NCBI GenBank assembly: GCA_031287585.1
Contig: JAITST010000264.1
Coordinates: 1 to 11,508, forward strand
Direction of reading: 5' to 3'
DNA length: 11,508 nt
Source of the DNA: Planctomycetaceae bacterium
GTDB taxonomy: Bacteria > Planctomycetota > Planctomycetia > Pirellulales > Thermoguttaceae
Shown here: positions 1 through 7,165 of the stretch, one piece after another
Layout: each line of letters begins with the position of its first letter
Numbering within the stretch: the first letter of the stretch is position 1
Position numbers and translations under genes: made by a program
The notes under the pieces: generated by a model
Told to the model about the DNA's origin: nothing
Database searches by the model: none
The model's input: the letters and a program-made list of their open reading frames with translations, nothing else

Positions 1-348
1 TCCGGCACAGTCAAGTTCAGTGACGGCACACCAGTCAATTTTGGTAATGTCGTTTTCTGCAACGAAACACATTCCTACTACGGAACTATCAAAAGCGATG
101 GTACCTACATCACCGGCGGCGTTAAAGAGGTCGAAGGCATCCCGGACGGGACGTACAAGATTTATCTTGCGGCAACGGAAGAGGTTGAGAATATTTACGG
201 CACACCACGCGGAATAGAAGAACTCATCGACTATAAAGTCACGCAACGGGTTGCGGCGAAGTACCGGTCTTACGAAACAACTGATTTGTCGTTTGAAGTC
301 AAACCCGGCTGCCCGAAGACGTATGATATTGTAGTTGAAAAACCGTAA
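1..348 (+). CDS. C-terminal part of a small carboxypeptidase-regulatory-like (beta-sandwich) secreted protein or lipoprotein
   Basis: Frame 1 is open from the first base to a TAA at 346-348, giving 115 residues; the start lies outside the window. The visible part opens with SGTVKFSDGTPVNFGNVVF and continues with a GTY...GGVKEVEGIPDGTYKIYL stretch. This is the pattern of the transthyretin-like/carboxypeptidase-regulatory fold: a G-x-V-x-F-x-DGTP strand, then DG-x-Y, then the -G-x-PDGTYKIY strand. In planctomycetes such domains occur as many small secreted or lipid-anchored proteins of about 130-160 residues, so probably only a signal or lipobox and a few residues are missing. The protein ends in a final strand, TYDIVVEKP. 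No enzymatic motif is visible, and a role outside the cytoplasmic membrane is inferred from the family only. The adjacent genes give no hint of its partner. Confidence 0.8.
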   Translation, partial: SGTVKFSDGTPVNFGNVVFCNETHSYYGTIKSDGTYITGGVKEVEGIPDGTYKIYLAATEEVENIYGTPRGIEELIDYKVTQRVAAKYRSYETTDLSFEVKPGCPKTYDIVVEKP

Positions 349-358
349 TATATTTGGC

Positions 359-389
359 ACACTTGAAATTTGTAATGTTTTTCGAGTGT
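359..389 (+). terminator. Hairpin after the first gene, possible terminator
   Basis: ACACTTGAAA (359-368) pairs with TTTCGAGTGT (380-389): ten base pairs with one G-T wobble around an 11-base loop, starting 11 bases after the stop codon. The 3' side is not followed by a run of T, so it is a poor intrinsic terminator. It may instead act as an mRNA-stabilising end or be a chance palindrome. Confidence 0.3.
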
Positions 390-576
390 TCATAGCGGAC
401 GGTAACGTGGTCGTTCTTCGTAATCTGATGCGAATGTCCTTTTTCCGGCTTCGCTTCGGGGTTTATCTGCACTTTCCAAAAATTCATTGATAAGCAGGTG
501 ATTATCATTTGTTCATTTGTTGGGTGTGTTTACAGATACATCACAACACTGTAAAGGAAATGAGAAATAAATGGTG

Positions 577-700
577 TTGCGCACGGAGGCACAGTGGACA
601 CGGAGGGATTGTTTTTTAATTTTAACAAGAACCACGTGAACAACACGAACAATCAAAAATAAGAATAATCCCTACGTGATCTCTGTGCCTCCGTGCGCAA
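577..700. repeat. Inverted repeat of CTCCGTG-type units
   Basis: The arm TTGCGCACGGAGGCACAG (577-594) is matched exactly in reverse complement at 683-700. The similarity continues inward, so that two 37-base arms (577-613 and 664-700) agree at 32 positions around a 50-base AT-rich centre. Read toward the outer ends, each arm is a short run of CTCCGTG-like words about nine bases apart (CTCCGTG, CACTGTG or CTCTGTG, CTCCGTG). Related runs of CTCTGTG/CTCCGTG words are, as I recall, common dispersed intergenic repeats in several phyla with poorly known function. There is no open frame inside, so this is not an insertion sequence with its own transposase. It might be a non-autonomous element or a transcript-end hairpin. 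Confidence 0.8.
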
Positions 701-738
701 AATAATCAATCAATTTTCCCTATTCTTACCTACCAGTG

Positions 739-758
739 AAAAATGACTTTGCAAAGTC
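739..758 (-). terminator. Candidate intrinsic terminator of the AsmA-like gene
   Basis: The perfect 14-base palindrome GACTTTGCAAAGTC (745-758) lies about 75 bases past the stop of the minus-strand AsmA-like gene. On that strand it is followed by A and then five T (743-739). The stem is short (five pairs closing a TGCA loop, or seven pairs as a pure palindrome) and not GC-rich. It is therefore a moderate rather than a strong terminator. Confidence 0.4.
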
Positions 759-831
759 GTTGTAAGTTGGTGGCATCGTATTGTGATTTTTGGGAAAGTA
801 CAGGTTTATTGTCACCTTGTCTAAACAAAAT

Positions 832-3800
832 TCACTGCTCCCAGAACCTGAATTTGTTTGTCTTTTCCGGTTTTGGTGTAGTGGTTTCTTCTATTGATGT
901 TGGTAGGGATTGTTGCAGACTTGGAAATGGGATTCTTGTTACTGACGGCGGACCGTTTAGCGGTCCGTCTATCCTTAGTCCTACTACTTGTTCTCCTACC
1001 TTTCCCAGTATATTACTGATGACCGGTATTTGCGAGCGGCGGTTACCTAAGTATGCCCCTAGCATTATGTCAACTTTCTGGTTGTCTAGTGATAGTTCGC
1101 CGTTGTTGCCTTTCAGTGTCAACGTTGTTCCTTCAAAAATTACAGGGTCAAGAATCGCTCGCTTACCCTGAATCTTGAAATCTATGTCGGCGGCACTGAA
1201 CGCACTTGCTTCCGGTTCGCCTATACTTATCACTTGCAAAATTTTCATCATGAACGGTACATCGTACAAGTATGCGTCACGTAACGCCAGCCATCCCTTG
1301 CCGCTTAACGTTTCCAACTTGTTTCCTTCGCCGTGAATGTTTGCCGCGCCGTAAAGTTTACCAGATACCTTCGACTGTCCGCCGCCCAATTCTACCGCTA
1401 CCTTTGCCAGTTCGCCGCCGTCGAATTGCGTTGTCAAATCGTATGAGAACGAACGGCTGACCAATACCTGTCCCGTCATCGTTAGTTTACCGTCGAAGAT
1501 GTGTCCCGTCATCGGATACGCAACGCCGTTATTCGCACGGGGTACTGCCGCCATCAACGCTGTACCGCTTCCAAACGGATCGAGAACTGTCGGTATCTCG
1601 GCAGGACGTTGACGTAACGGTAAACCGTTTTGGTCAAACGTTGATACCGGCGGTTGCAGAGTGTTTACTAAATTACTGTTGTTACGATTGTTGTCCTGAC
1701 CGCGAAACAATGTTGATTGTCCGACTTGTGACGGAACATTCCCGTTACTCTGAAACGGTTGAACATTTGGCGACGGACCGGTCTTGCCGAGTTCGATTAC
1801 GTTTTTTCGACCATCGTAATAGAATGGTCCCGTTATGTCAGTCAGTTGAAAACCGTTTATGTTCATCGTTTTCAATCCGAGCGAACCGCTGATTCGCAAG
1901 TCACTCGCCTCACTAATTCCCGACAGATACAGTTTCCCGAAAATGTTACGCACAGGCAAACCAAGTACTGCGTTGTTGCGATGCAGAATAATTCCCAAAT
2001 CCCACGTCGTCCGCATAGCAGAATTTTGCGAAGCCGACTTTGAAAACTCAATCACGCCGCTCATATTCACCGGTTCCTCGAACGCAATCCGTTCCGAGAT
2101 AGCACGCAAGTTCGGAGGCATCGCGTTTTGTAGTTCACGGTTCGGCGGTAACTGGTCAATCGTTATCGGGTCGAGACGAATCCGCCAACTTCCGTCCGGT
2201 GCGAAGTTACACAGAAAACCTGAATTGAAAACCGCGTCACCGTTCTCACCGCGAAACTTTTCAATTTGTACCGTACCGTTATCGTGATAATGAATCTTGC
2301 CCGTAACGTTTTCAAACTGGTACGGAAAATCAACAGGGCAAACCGAAAAACCGGCACTCGGCTCGGCATCGAAACTTATATTCAGACGCTTTGTTGCGGG
2401 AATGAAAACGATAAACGCGTTGTCGATGTTGACTTTCCCCTTCGCACCAATGCGCCGAATAATCTCACGATGATTATCATTCGGAAGTGCCGCGAGAATC
2501 TGCCCGTCAATCGGCAAGCCGTTCGCCTTCACGTGCAACAAAAATTGTTGCTGTCCGCCCGAACGCGGATTTTCAGCAGGCAGAAAGTGACCAGATAACT
2601 GTATGTTCGCCGTTTCGTTTCGCCCGCAGATGTCGCGAAAATCCCAACTACCGTTTTCCATACGAATCATTCCATAGATTTCCCGTAACGGATATTTGAA
2701 ATTTTCATAAACAATTTCACAGTTGTCAAGTCCGATTTGTAACGTGTGTTTGGGCGGCTGATTGTTAATCGACGAGGCGATTTCAAACACCGCGTTCACA
2801 CTACCTTTCGGTGAAAACTGATTGACAATACTTCGATATCTCTCCGGCAACATCGCGAGTAACTTTTGATTTATCGTGATACCAACACCGCGAACAGTCG
2901 TCACACCGCTGGGCTGAACGAGTAAGTTGTCGTACTCGCCGATAATGCGGAGTTGCGGCGTGTCGCCAGGTCCGGTTTCAAAGTCAAACGTAAACTTCGG
3001 AGGTTGGTTTGGTTCGGTTGCAAACGAAAGTTTACCTGATAAATTACTTGCCTGATACGGAAAATCTAGGTAGTTGAACGATGCTTTACGTCCAACCAAG
3101 TCAATTCGATTGACTGTCCAACCGCGACCATTCCAATAAAAACTCGACTCGATATCGGCACGTCCTTCAACTTCAAAGCGGCTAACCAACTTCGCGGGTG
3201 CTGGCGGTAAGAACGGTAAGATATGTTGGACGACTGACGTGTCGATGTCCATATCGCGAACCGATGTCGTGAGCGTCGCGTTACGGATGCTGAATAAACC
3301 TTCTTGACGATAGTTGATGGTAAGACGTGCGGAATCGTTTGACGCGGTAACGTTATCGAACGCGATAGAATCGTCGGTACAGAGGAAATGTCCTTTGAGT
3401 TGCGTGAATGTTTTGTTCACGTGTTTTAGCGTGGCGTGTGCTTGCGAAAGGAAGCCGTCAACATTAAACTTCACGCCGAACGGTCGCTCCGCAGCACTCG
3501 CAACTCTGAATCCGAAGTCGATTCTGCCAGCGAAGGTTTCAAGTGTTTGCAACATTCGCTCGTTTGGAATTTGCTCGCGTCCGAACGGTAAGAACGTGAG
3601 TAGTTCGGGAAACCATTCGAGTTGTCGTACAACGCCGGCGAATTGCCAAACGTTGTTCGTCGTATCGACGTAGCCGCTGACTTCGAGTTGTTGGACAAAC
3701 GCGCATTTGGAGGTTGCCCTGATTTTCCAAAAATTGGAAGCGGGATCGTTGGCAGTGTTAGTAACGTTGGCAGACGCGACGGTTACGTTGCTGGTTTTGT

Positions 3801-4335
3801 TATCAGTTTTGTTGACTTCCGATTGAACAACTTGCGACGGCGGCGTGATTTCCGCCATAACGTTGTCAACACGTATGATACGTTCGTCACGCCGGCTCTC
3901 GTCGGAGTAACAAATTGTGCCGTCGATGATTTTGGTAACGAAGTCGATTTTGTTTGACGACGCTTGCGGGTACAACGTTTCTAACTCGTTGATATTACCG
4001 TCGATTGAACGGGTGAGATTGACAAGTGGACGGCGTAAAGTAACGCCGTGAATTTTGACATCGTTATTAAGATATGATTTGAGTGAAATCGGGCAATCTA
4101 CGTAAACTTCGTCAATTTGGAGAACAGGGCGGTCGGAAATTGCGTTCTTGTTGCGCAACACGAGTCCGCGAATCATAATGCCTTTGTTTTCAACAAGTTG
4201 AACGTCGTCGAGTTCGATTTCGAGGTGCGGATATTTTTTCTGTAATTCAGCATAGACGTAACGGTACAACTCGGTATCCAGCCGCCGTGAAGCCACGACA
4301 ACCAAAACCGCCGCAATGAGCAACGTCAACAACAT
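832..4335 (-). CDS. Large AsmA/TamB-like envelope protein (AsmA-like C-terminal region)
   Basis: From the ATG at 4335 this encodes about 1167 residues. It opens with a single hydrophobic anchor (MLLTLLIAAVLVVV, then SRR), so the bulk should lie outside the cytoplasmic membrane. The body is beta-rich. Residues about 367-838 form four repeats of roughly 120 residues, each with an 'LLAxLP...GxV' segment and an 'FPYxxxNxxGKL' segment. An Asn/Gln/Pro-rich linker spans about 855-940. Residues 944-1135 resemble the AsmA-like C-terminal domain, with GKGWLALRDAYLYDVPFM near 1012. A Thr/Pro/Lys tail ends the protein. Proteins of the AsmA, TamB and YhdP group are thought to form long grooves carrying phospholipid between membranes; that role here is inferred. 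The frame stays open upstream to TTG at 4404 and TTG at 4431. I favour the ATG because a promoter-like sequence overlaps 4431, although basic residues just upstream (KCFKWG) would suit an earlier start. The exact start is uncertain. Confidence 0.82.
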   Translation of the reverse strand: MLLTLLIAAVLVVVASRRLDTELYRYVYAELQKKYPHLEIELDDVQLVENKGIMIRGLVLRNKNAISDRPVLQIDEVYVDCPISLKSYLNNDVKIHGVTLRRPLVNLTRSIDGNINELETLYPQASSNKIDFVTKIIDGTICYSDESRRDERIIRVDNVMAEITPPSQVVQSEVNKTDNKTSNVTVASANVTNTANDPASNFWKIRATSKCAFVQQLEVSGYVDTTNNVWQFAGVVRQLEWFPELLTFLPFGREQIPNERMLQTLETFAGRIDFGFRVASAAERPFGVKFNVDGFLSQAHATLKHVNKTFTQLKGHFLCTDDSIAFDNVTASNDSARLTINYRQEGLFSIRNATLTTSVRDMDIDTSVVQHILPFLPPAPAKLVSRFEVEGRADIESSFYWNGRGWTVNRIDLVGRKASFNYLDFPYQASNLSGKLSFATEPNQPPKFTFDFETGPGDTPQLRIIGEYDNLLVQPSGVTTVRGVGITINQKLLAMLPERYRSIVNQFSPKGSVNAVFEIASSINNQPPKHTLQIGLDNCEIVYENFKYPLREIYGMIRMENGSWDFRDICGRNETANIQLSGHFLPAENPRSGGQQQFLLHVKANGLPIDGQILAALPNDNHREIIRRIGAKGKVNIDNAFIVFIPATKRLNISFDAEPSAGFSVCPVDFPYQFENVTGKIHYHDNGTVQIEKFRGENGDAVFNSGFLCNFAPDGSWRIRLDPITIDQLPPNRELQNAMPPNLRAISERIAFEEPVNMSGVIEFSKSASQNSAMRTTWDLGIILHRNNAVLGLPVRNIFGKLYLSGISEASDLRISGSLGLKTMNINGFQLTDITGPFYYDGRKNVIELGKTGPSPNVQPFQSNGNVPSQVGQSTLFRGQDNNRNNSNLVNTLQPPVSTFDQNGLPLRQRPAEIPTVLDPFGSGTALMAAVPRANNGVAYPMTGHIFDGKLTMTGQVLVSRSFSYDLTTQFDGGELAKVAVELGGGQSKVSGKLYGAANIHGEGNKLETLSGKGWLALRDAYLYDVPFMMKILQVISIGEPEASAFSAADIDFKIQGKRAILDPVIFEGTTLTLKGNNGELSLDNQKVDIMLGAYLGNRRSQIPVISNILGKVGEQVVGLRIDGPLNGPPSVTRIPFPSLQQSLPTSIEETTTPKPEKTNKFRFWEQ

Positions 4336-4422
4336 TCCCCACTTAAAGCATTTCCATATACCAACTAACGACTTATGAATGATAATAACCCCCTGACAGC
4401 ACAAACAGAATTGGACAGGTAT

Positions 4423-4451
4423 ATGGTACAAAATTCAAAGAAAGCGGTCAA
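4423..4451 (-). promoter_or_regulatory. Predicted sigma70-type promoter of the AsmA-like gene
   Basis: On the minus strand TTGACC (4451-4446) stands 17 bases before TACCAT (4428-4423). The -35 box matches the consensus at five of six positions and the -10 box at four of six. Transcription would begin near 4416, inside the longest open frame. That argues that the TTG at 4431 is not the real start codon. The -10 region shares an 11-base word with the divergent thrC promoter. Confidence 0.45.
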
Positions 4452-4497
4452 CGGCAATTTAGGGAAAAAGAAAGTAAAACCGACGGCAATCGAATGT

Positions 4498-4525
4498 GTA
4501 TAGACAGGGCATGCCATGTCTATAC
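4498..4525. repeat. 28-base near-perfect palindrome with GCATGC core
   Basis: The left half is GTATAGACAGGGCA (4498-4511) and the right half is its reverse complement except for one pair (G4507 opposite A4516), so 13 of 14 pairs match. It lies between the two divergent promoters, about 40-50 bases from each -35 box. Two readings fit: an operator for a dimeric regulator, or a copy of a dispersed palindrome. In size and layout it resembles the GTAGAGAC...GCATGC...GTCTCTAC repeats I recall from cyanobacterial and other genomes. Confidence 0.75.
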
Positions 4526-4563
4526 TTGCCTGGTGATGTATTCTTATCCGTGTTCGGTGTATA

Positions 4564-4592
4564 TTGACAACATCTATCAAATTTGTTACCAT
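4564..4592 (+). promoter_or_regulatory. Predicted sigma70-type promoter of thrC
   Basis: TTGACA (4564-4569), a perfect -35 box, stands 17 bases before TACCAT (4587-4592), which matches the -10 consensus at four of six positions. Transcription would begin near 4599, leaving a leader of about 39 bases before the thrC ATG. The leader has no Shine-Dalgarno sequence and no room for an attenuator or riboswitch. Confidence 0.5.
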
Positions 4593-4637
4593 TTACCCGC
4601 TCTTATCTAACACCTATTAACCAATTCACTACAAACA

Positions 4638-6023
4638 ATGTCAGAACTATCATACCAAAAATGTATCAATCCCGATTGCGCCGCGACATTTGGGATTAGC
4701 GAGACGCTTCATTGTTGTCCTACGTGCGGGGCTTTGCTTGATGTTGAGTATGAATGGTCGCGGTTGGCTCTGCCGCCGCGTCTTTCCGACTTCGAGAAGT
4801 ATTGGAGTCAACGCAGCAACCCGCATCGCTTCAGCGGCGTTTGGCGATTTCACGACTTACTTCCGTTTGTCCCGCTTGAACAATGTGTCACCATCGGAGA
4901 AGGTCAAACTTTGTTGCAGAAGGCAGACTTCGTTGCACCATACGCCGGTATGAACAACGGTCGGCTGTTCCTCCAATACGAAGGGCTAAATCCGTCCGGC
5001 TCTTTCAAAGACAACGGAATGTCGGCGGCGGTGACTCACGGTCGTACCGTCGGCGCGAAACGTGCCGCCTGTGCGTCAACAGGTAATACCAGCGCGTCGC
5101 TCGCGATTTATTCCGCCGTTACGAAGTTGATGCAGTCGGTTATCTTCATCGGCTCCGGCAAAATCGCATACGGCAAACTATCGCAAGCGTTAGACTACGG
5201 CGCGAAAACGATTCAAATCGACGGCGATTTCGACGACGCGATGGCACGGGTACAGGAAGTATCGAAGCAACTCGGTATCTATCTTGTCAACAGCATAAAC
5301 CCGTTCCGTCTCGAAGGACAGAAAACGATTATGTTTCGCGTACTCGAAGCGTTACGCTGGGAATCGCCGGATTGGATTGTCGTACCGGGCGGCAACTTGG
5401 GGAACTCCAGCAGTTTCGGAAAAGCGTTCATCGAACTGCACAAACTAGGATTGATAAAAAAAGTACCGCGTCTGGCAATCATTAACGCCACTGGCGCGAA
5501 CACTCTCTATCGTTTAGTCGAACAGGAAAACGTGACGTGGAACGGCGGTCGTTACGACAAACAACGTGTCAACGGATTCTTCGCAAAGATGGATTCGGAA
5601 GGACAGCGCGCGTCAACGATTGCGAGCGCGATTGAGATAAATAAACCGGTAAACCTGACGAAGTGTTTGCGGGCGATTGACTTTTGTAAAGGAGTTGTAC
5701 GCGATGTGACGGAACAGGAAATCCTCGACGCGAAATCGCAAGTAGGAGCGGGCGGACTCGGTTGCGAACCGGCAAGCGCGGCGAGTTTGGCGGGAACGCG
5801 GAAACTGGTAAACGAAGGAGTAATTGGTCGTGACGAGCGTGTTGTTTGCGTACTGACCGGTCACCAACTAAAAGACCCGAACGCAACAGTTGCCTATCAC
5901 GGACAGGACAAAGAATTTTTTCAAAAGGTGTTGGGCAGCCGCGGGGTGACAACGGCAGAGTTCGCGAACAGACCGATAACGGTGCCGAATGATATTGAAA
6001 AGATTATTGAGGTGTTGAAGTAA
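4638..6023 (+). CDS. thrC: Threonine synthase
   Basis: This 461-residue protein is a PLP enzyme that converts O-phosphohomoserine to threonine in the cytoplasm, the last step of threonine synthesis. An N-terminal zinc-ribbon-like segment carries Cys9, Cys14, Cys27 and Cys30 (CINPDC...CPTCG). The PLP lysine is Lys124 in NPSGSFKDNGM. CASTGNTSASLA (145-156) is the substrate-binding loop, and PGGNLGNSSSFGKAF (250-264) holds the glycine-rich PLP phosphate-binding loop. GCEPASAAS (375-383) and LTGHQLKDP (406-414) are the usual C-terminal landmarks. The length suits the shorter bacterial/archaeal/plant-like class. Diaminopropionate-type or cysteate-type relatives are less likely given the TGHxLKDP ending. 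The ATG at 4638 fits the N-terminal motif, although no ribosome-binding site precedes it. No other threonine gene is adjacent, so it is probably monocistronic, read from the promoter at 4564. Confidence 0.97.
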   Translation: MSELSYQKCINPDCAATFGISETLHCCPTCGALLDVEYEWSRLALPPRLSDFEKYWSQRSNPHRFSGVWRFHDLLPFVPLEQCVTIGEGQTLLQKADFVAPYAGMNNGRLFLQYEGLNPSGSFKDNGMSAAVTHGRTVGAKRAACASTGNTSASLAIYSAVTKLMQSVIFIGSGKIAYGKLSQALDYGAKTIQIDGDFDDAMARVQEVSKQLGIYLVNSINPFRLEGQKTIMFRVLEALRWESPDWIVVPGGNLGNSSSFGKAFIELHKLGLIKKVPRLAIINATGANTLYRLVEQENVTWNGGRYDKQRVNGFFAKMDSEGQRASTIASAIEINKPVNLTKCLRAIDFCKGVVRDVTEQEILDAKSQVGAGGLGCEPASAASLAGTRKLVNEGVIGRDERVVCVLTGHQLKDPNATVAYHGQDKEFFQKVLGSRGVTTAEFANRPITVPNDIEKIIEVLK

Positions 6024-6072
6024 AACACGCTCGTTCATCGGTTGAAACGAAGGGGCAACACAACGATTATTG

Positions 6073-6092
6073 CCGTCGGCTTCAGCCGACGG
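6073..6092. terminator. GC-rich hairpin between convergent thrC and manA
   Basis: CCGTCGGCT (6073-6081) and AGCCGACGG (6084-6092) form a perfect nine-pair stem around two bases. In practice the innermost pair would open to give a TTCA loop. It sits 50 bases after the thrC stop and 9 bases after the manA stop, where a bidirectional transcript end is expected. Neither side has a T run, so it is not a textbook intrinsic terminator. It also looks like a REP-type palindrome. Confidence 0.45.
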
Positions 6093-6100
6093 ATGAGTAT

Positions 6101-7165
6101 TTACAACAACGACACCGAAAGCATTACCAGCGGTTCTTTACCTTCCGACACCCAGCGTATTGAACTTGCCATTGCCGGAATCAGTAGAGTGTCGCCGCGA
6201 TTCAGGGGTTCTATTCCATCGGGGTCGGCATCGCGTCCTGAATGGGACATTGGAGCGGTTCTTCTGCCCGCAGTGAAAATCACTGACGCTGAACCGCTCA
6301 CTACCGTCCATATCGCGCAGCGATTATCGTTACGCAGAAACATCTGACTTGTTGTCGTCCAACGGTCAATCTTGAACTCGTCGCACCAAACTAACGTCTC
6401 TCTATTCGCGTCCAAACTTTTCGACGAACGTTGCGGGCAAATAATTCCGACATTGTAATCAATCGCCTTAATTGCCTCCGCAACGTGTAACTCGCGGGAA
6501 TTGCCGTTCGCGTCTTTTCTATTCCAGTCGAACAACCGAAACGTTGTATCACTCGTCACCGCGACCTCCGCCGCCAGCACCCCTTCGCCAAGTGCGTGAA
6601 CAACACCCGGCTTAATCAGCACGCAGTCGCCCTTGTTCGCCAGAATCGGATTGAGCAACTCCGTAATCGTTCCGTTTTGAACTGCCGTCTGAACCTGTTC
6701 GGGCGTACAATGTTTTTTGAAACCAGCGTAGTAATGACTGTTGACATTCGCATCCAGTATAACCCACGCTTCAACTTTTTCCGGCTCGTCGATTCCGAGT
6801 TCGCAGCAAACCGCGTTATTCGGGTGAACCTGAACCGACAAATTTTGCATTGCGTCGAGGTGTTTGAACATCAACGGAAAACGTTTCGGTTTACCGCGCC
6901 GCAAGTATTCGTCGCCGAGCAACGTCTCCGGATACCTTTGGAGAAGCATCTCCAACGAGTTACCACGCAACGGTCCATTCGTCACAATACTCTCGCCGTG
7001 TTCGTGGTCTGCAACTTCCCACGATTCCGCAACGGTATCGGTAGTTATATTTTTCCGCCCAAACAAGTTCGCCAATTTGTGACCGCCCCAGATGTAATTC
7101 TTATAAATCGGCTTAAACCGAAACGGATACAACGGTAGTTCACATTCAAGTTCTGCTCTCGTCAT
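6101..7165 (-). CDS. manA: Mannose-6-phosphate isomerase (type I, cupin)
   Basis: This 354-residue protein interconverts mannose 6-phosphate and fructose 6-phosphate, feeding GDP-mannose and glycan synthesis or mannose catabolism in the cytoplasm. The start PFRFKPIYKNYIWGGHKLA is the family's N-terminal signature. The zinc ligands are visible: Gln112 and His114 in SVQVHPNN, Glu132 in KVEAWVI, and His190 in KPGVVHALGEG. The C-terminal signature SDTTFRLFDWNR (205-216) follows. The length matches the short bacterial class rather than the longer enterobacterial form, and the remaining C-terminal cupin part is present. The ATG at 7165 begins just before the conserved signature; only a weak GTGAG lies upstream. 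It is 289 bases downstream of dnaE on the same strand and convergent with thrC. A related sugar isomerase of the same fold is possible but less likely. Confidence 0.94.
   Translation of the reverse strand: MTRAELECELPLYPFRFKPIYKNYIWGGHKLANLFGRKNITTDTVAESWEVADHEHGESIVTNGPLRGNSLEMLLQRYPETLLGDEYLRRGKPKRFPLMFKHLDAMQNLSVQVHPNNAVCCELGIDEPEKVEAWVILDANVNSHYYAGFKKHCTPEQVQTAVQNGTITELLNPILANKGDCVLIKPGVVHALGEGVLAAEVAVTSDTTFRLFDWNRKDANGNSRELHVAEAIKAIDYNVGIICPQRSSKSLDANRETLVWCDEFKIDRWTTTSQMFLRNDNRCAIWTVVSGSASVIFTAGRRTAPMSHSGRDADPDGIEPLNRGDTLLIPAMASSIRWVSEGKEPLVMLSVSLL

Larger units (their letters stand above)
349..831. other. 483-base intergenic region between convergent genes
   Basis: This gap separates the plus-strand regulatory-like gene from the minus-strand AsmA-like gene. 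It holds a 10-bp hairpin just after the first stop codon, a long inverted repeat at 577-700 and a candidate terminator for the AsmA-like gene at 739-758. A minus-strand open frame of 69 codons (299-508) runs over the end of the first gene and the hairpin. I do not accept it as a gene, but I list it among the findings. The stretch 390-576 shows no structure or gene I can name. Confidence 0.7.

Noticed and set aside
20..217. Plus-strand open frame of 65 codons
   Set aside because: It is in another frame of the first gene, whose frame-1 translation shows the regulatory-like beta-sandwich pattern through to the stop at 348.
743..1171. Plus-strand open frame of 142 codons
   Set aside because: It lies antisense to the C-terminal end of the AsmA-like gene, which has clear family motifs; its own translation is rich in Ser, Pro and Cys with no recognisable domain.
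1859..2287. Plus-strand open frame of 142 codons inside the AsmA-like gene
   Set aside because: Antisense shadow: the minus-strand frame here carries the repeated beta modules, and the plus-strand translation is Arg/Ser-rich with no motif.
6596..7138. Plus-strand open frame of 180 codons
   Set aside because: It is entirely antisense to manA, whose zinc ligands and signatures are intact; the translation is Arg/Asn/Phe-rich and unlike any family I know.
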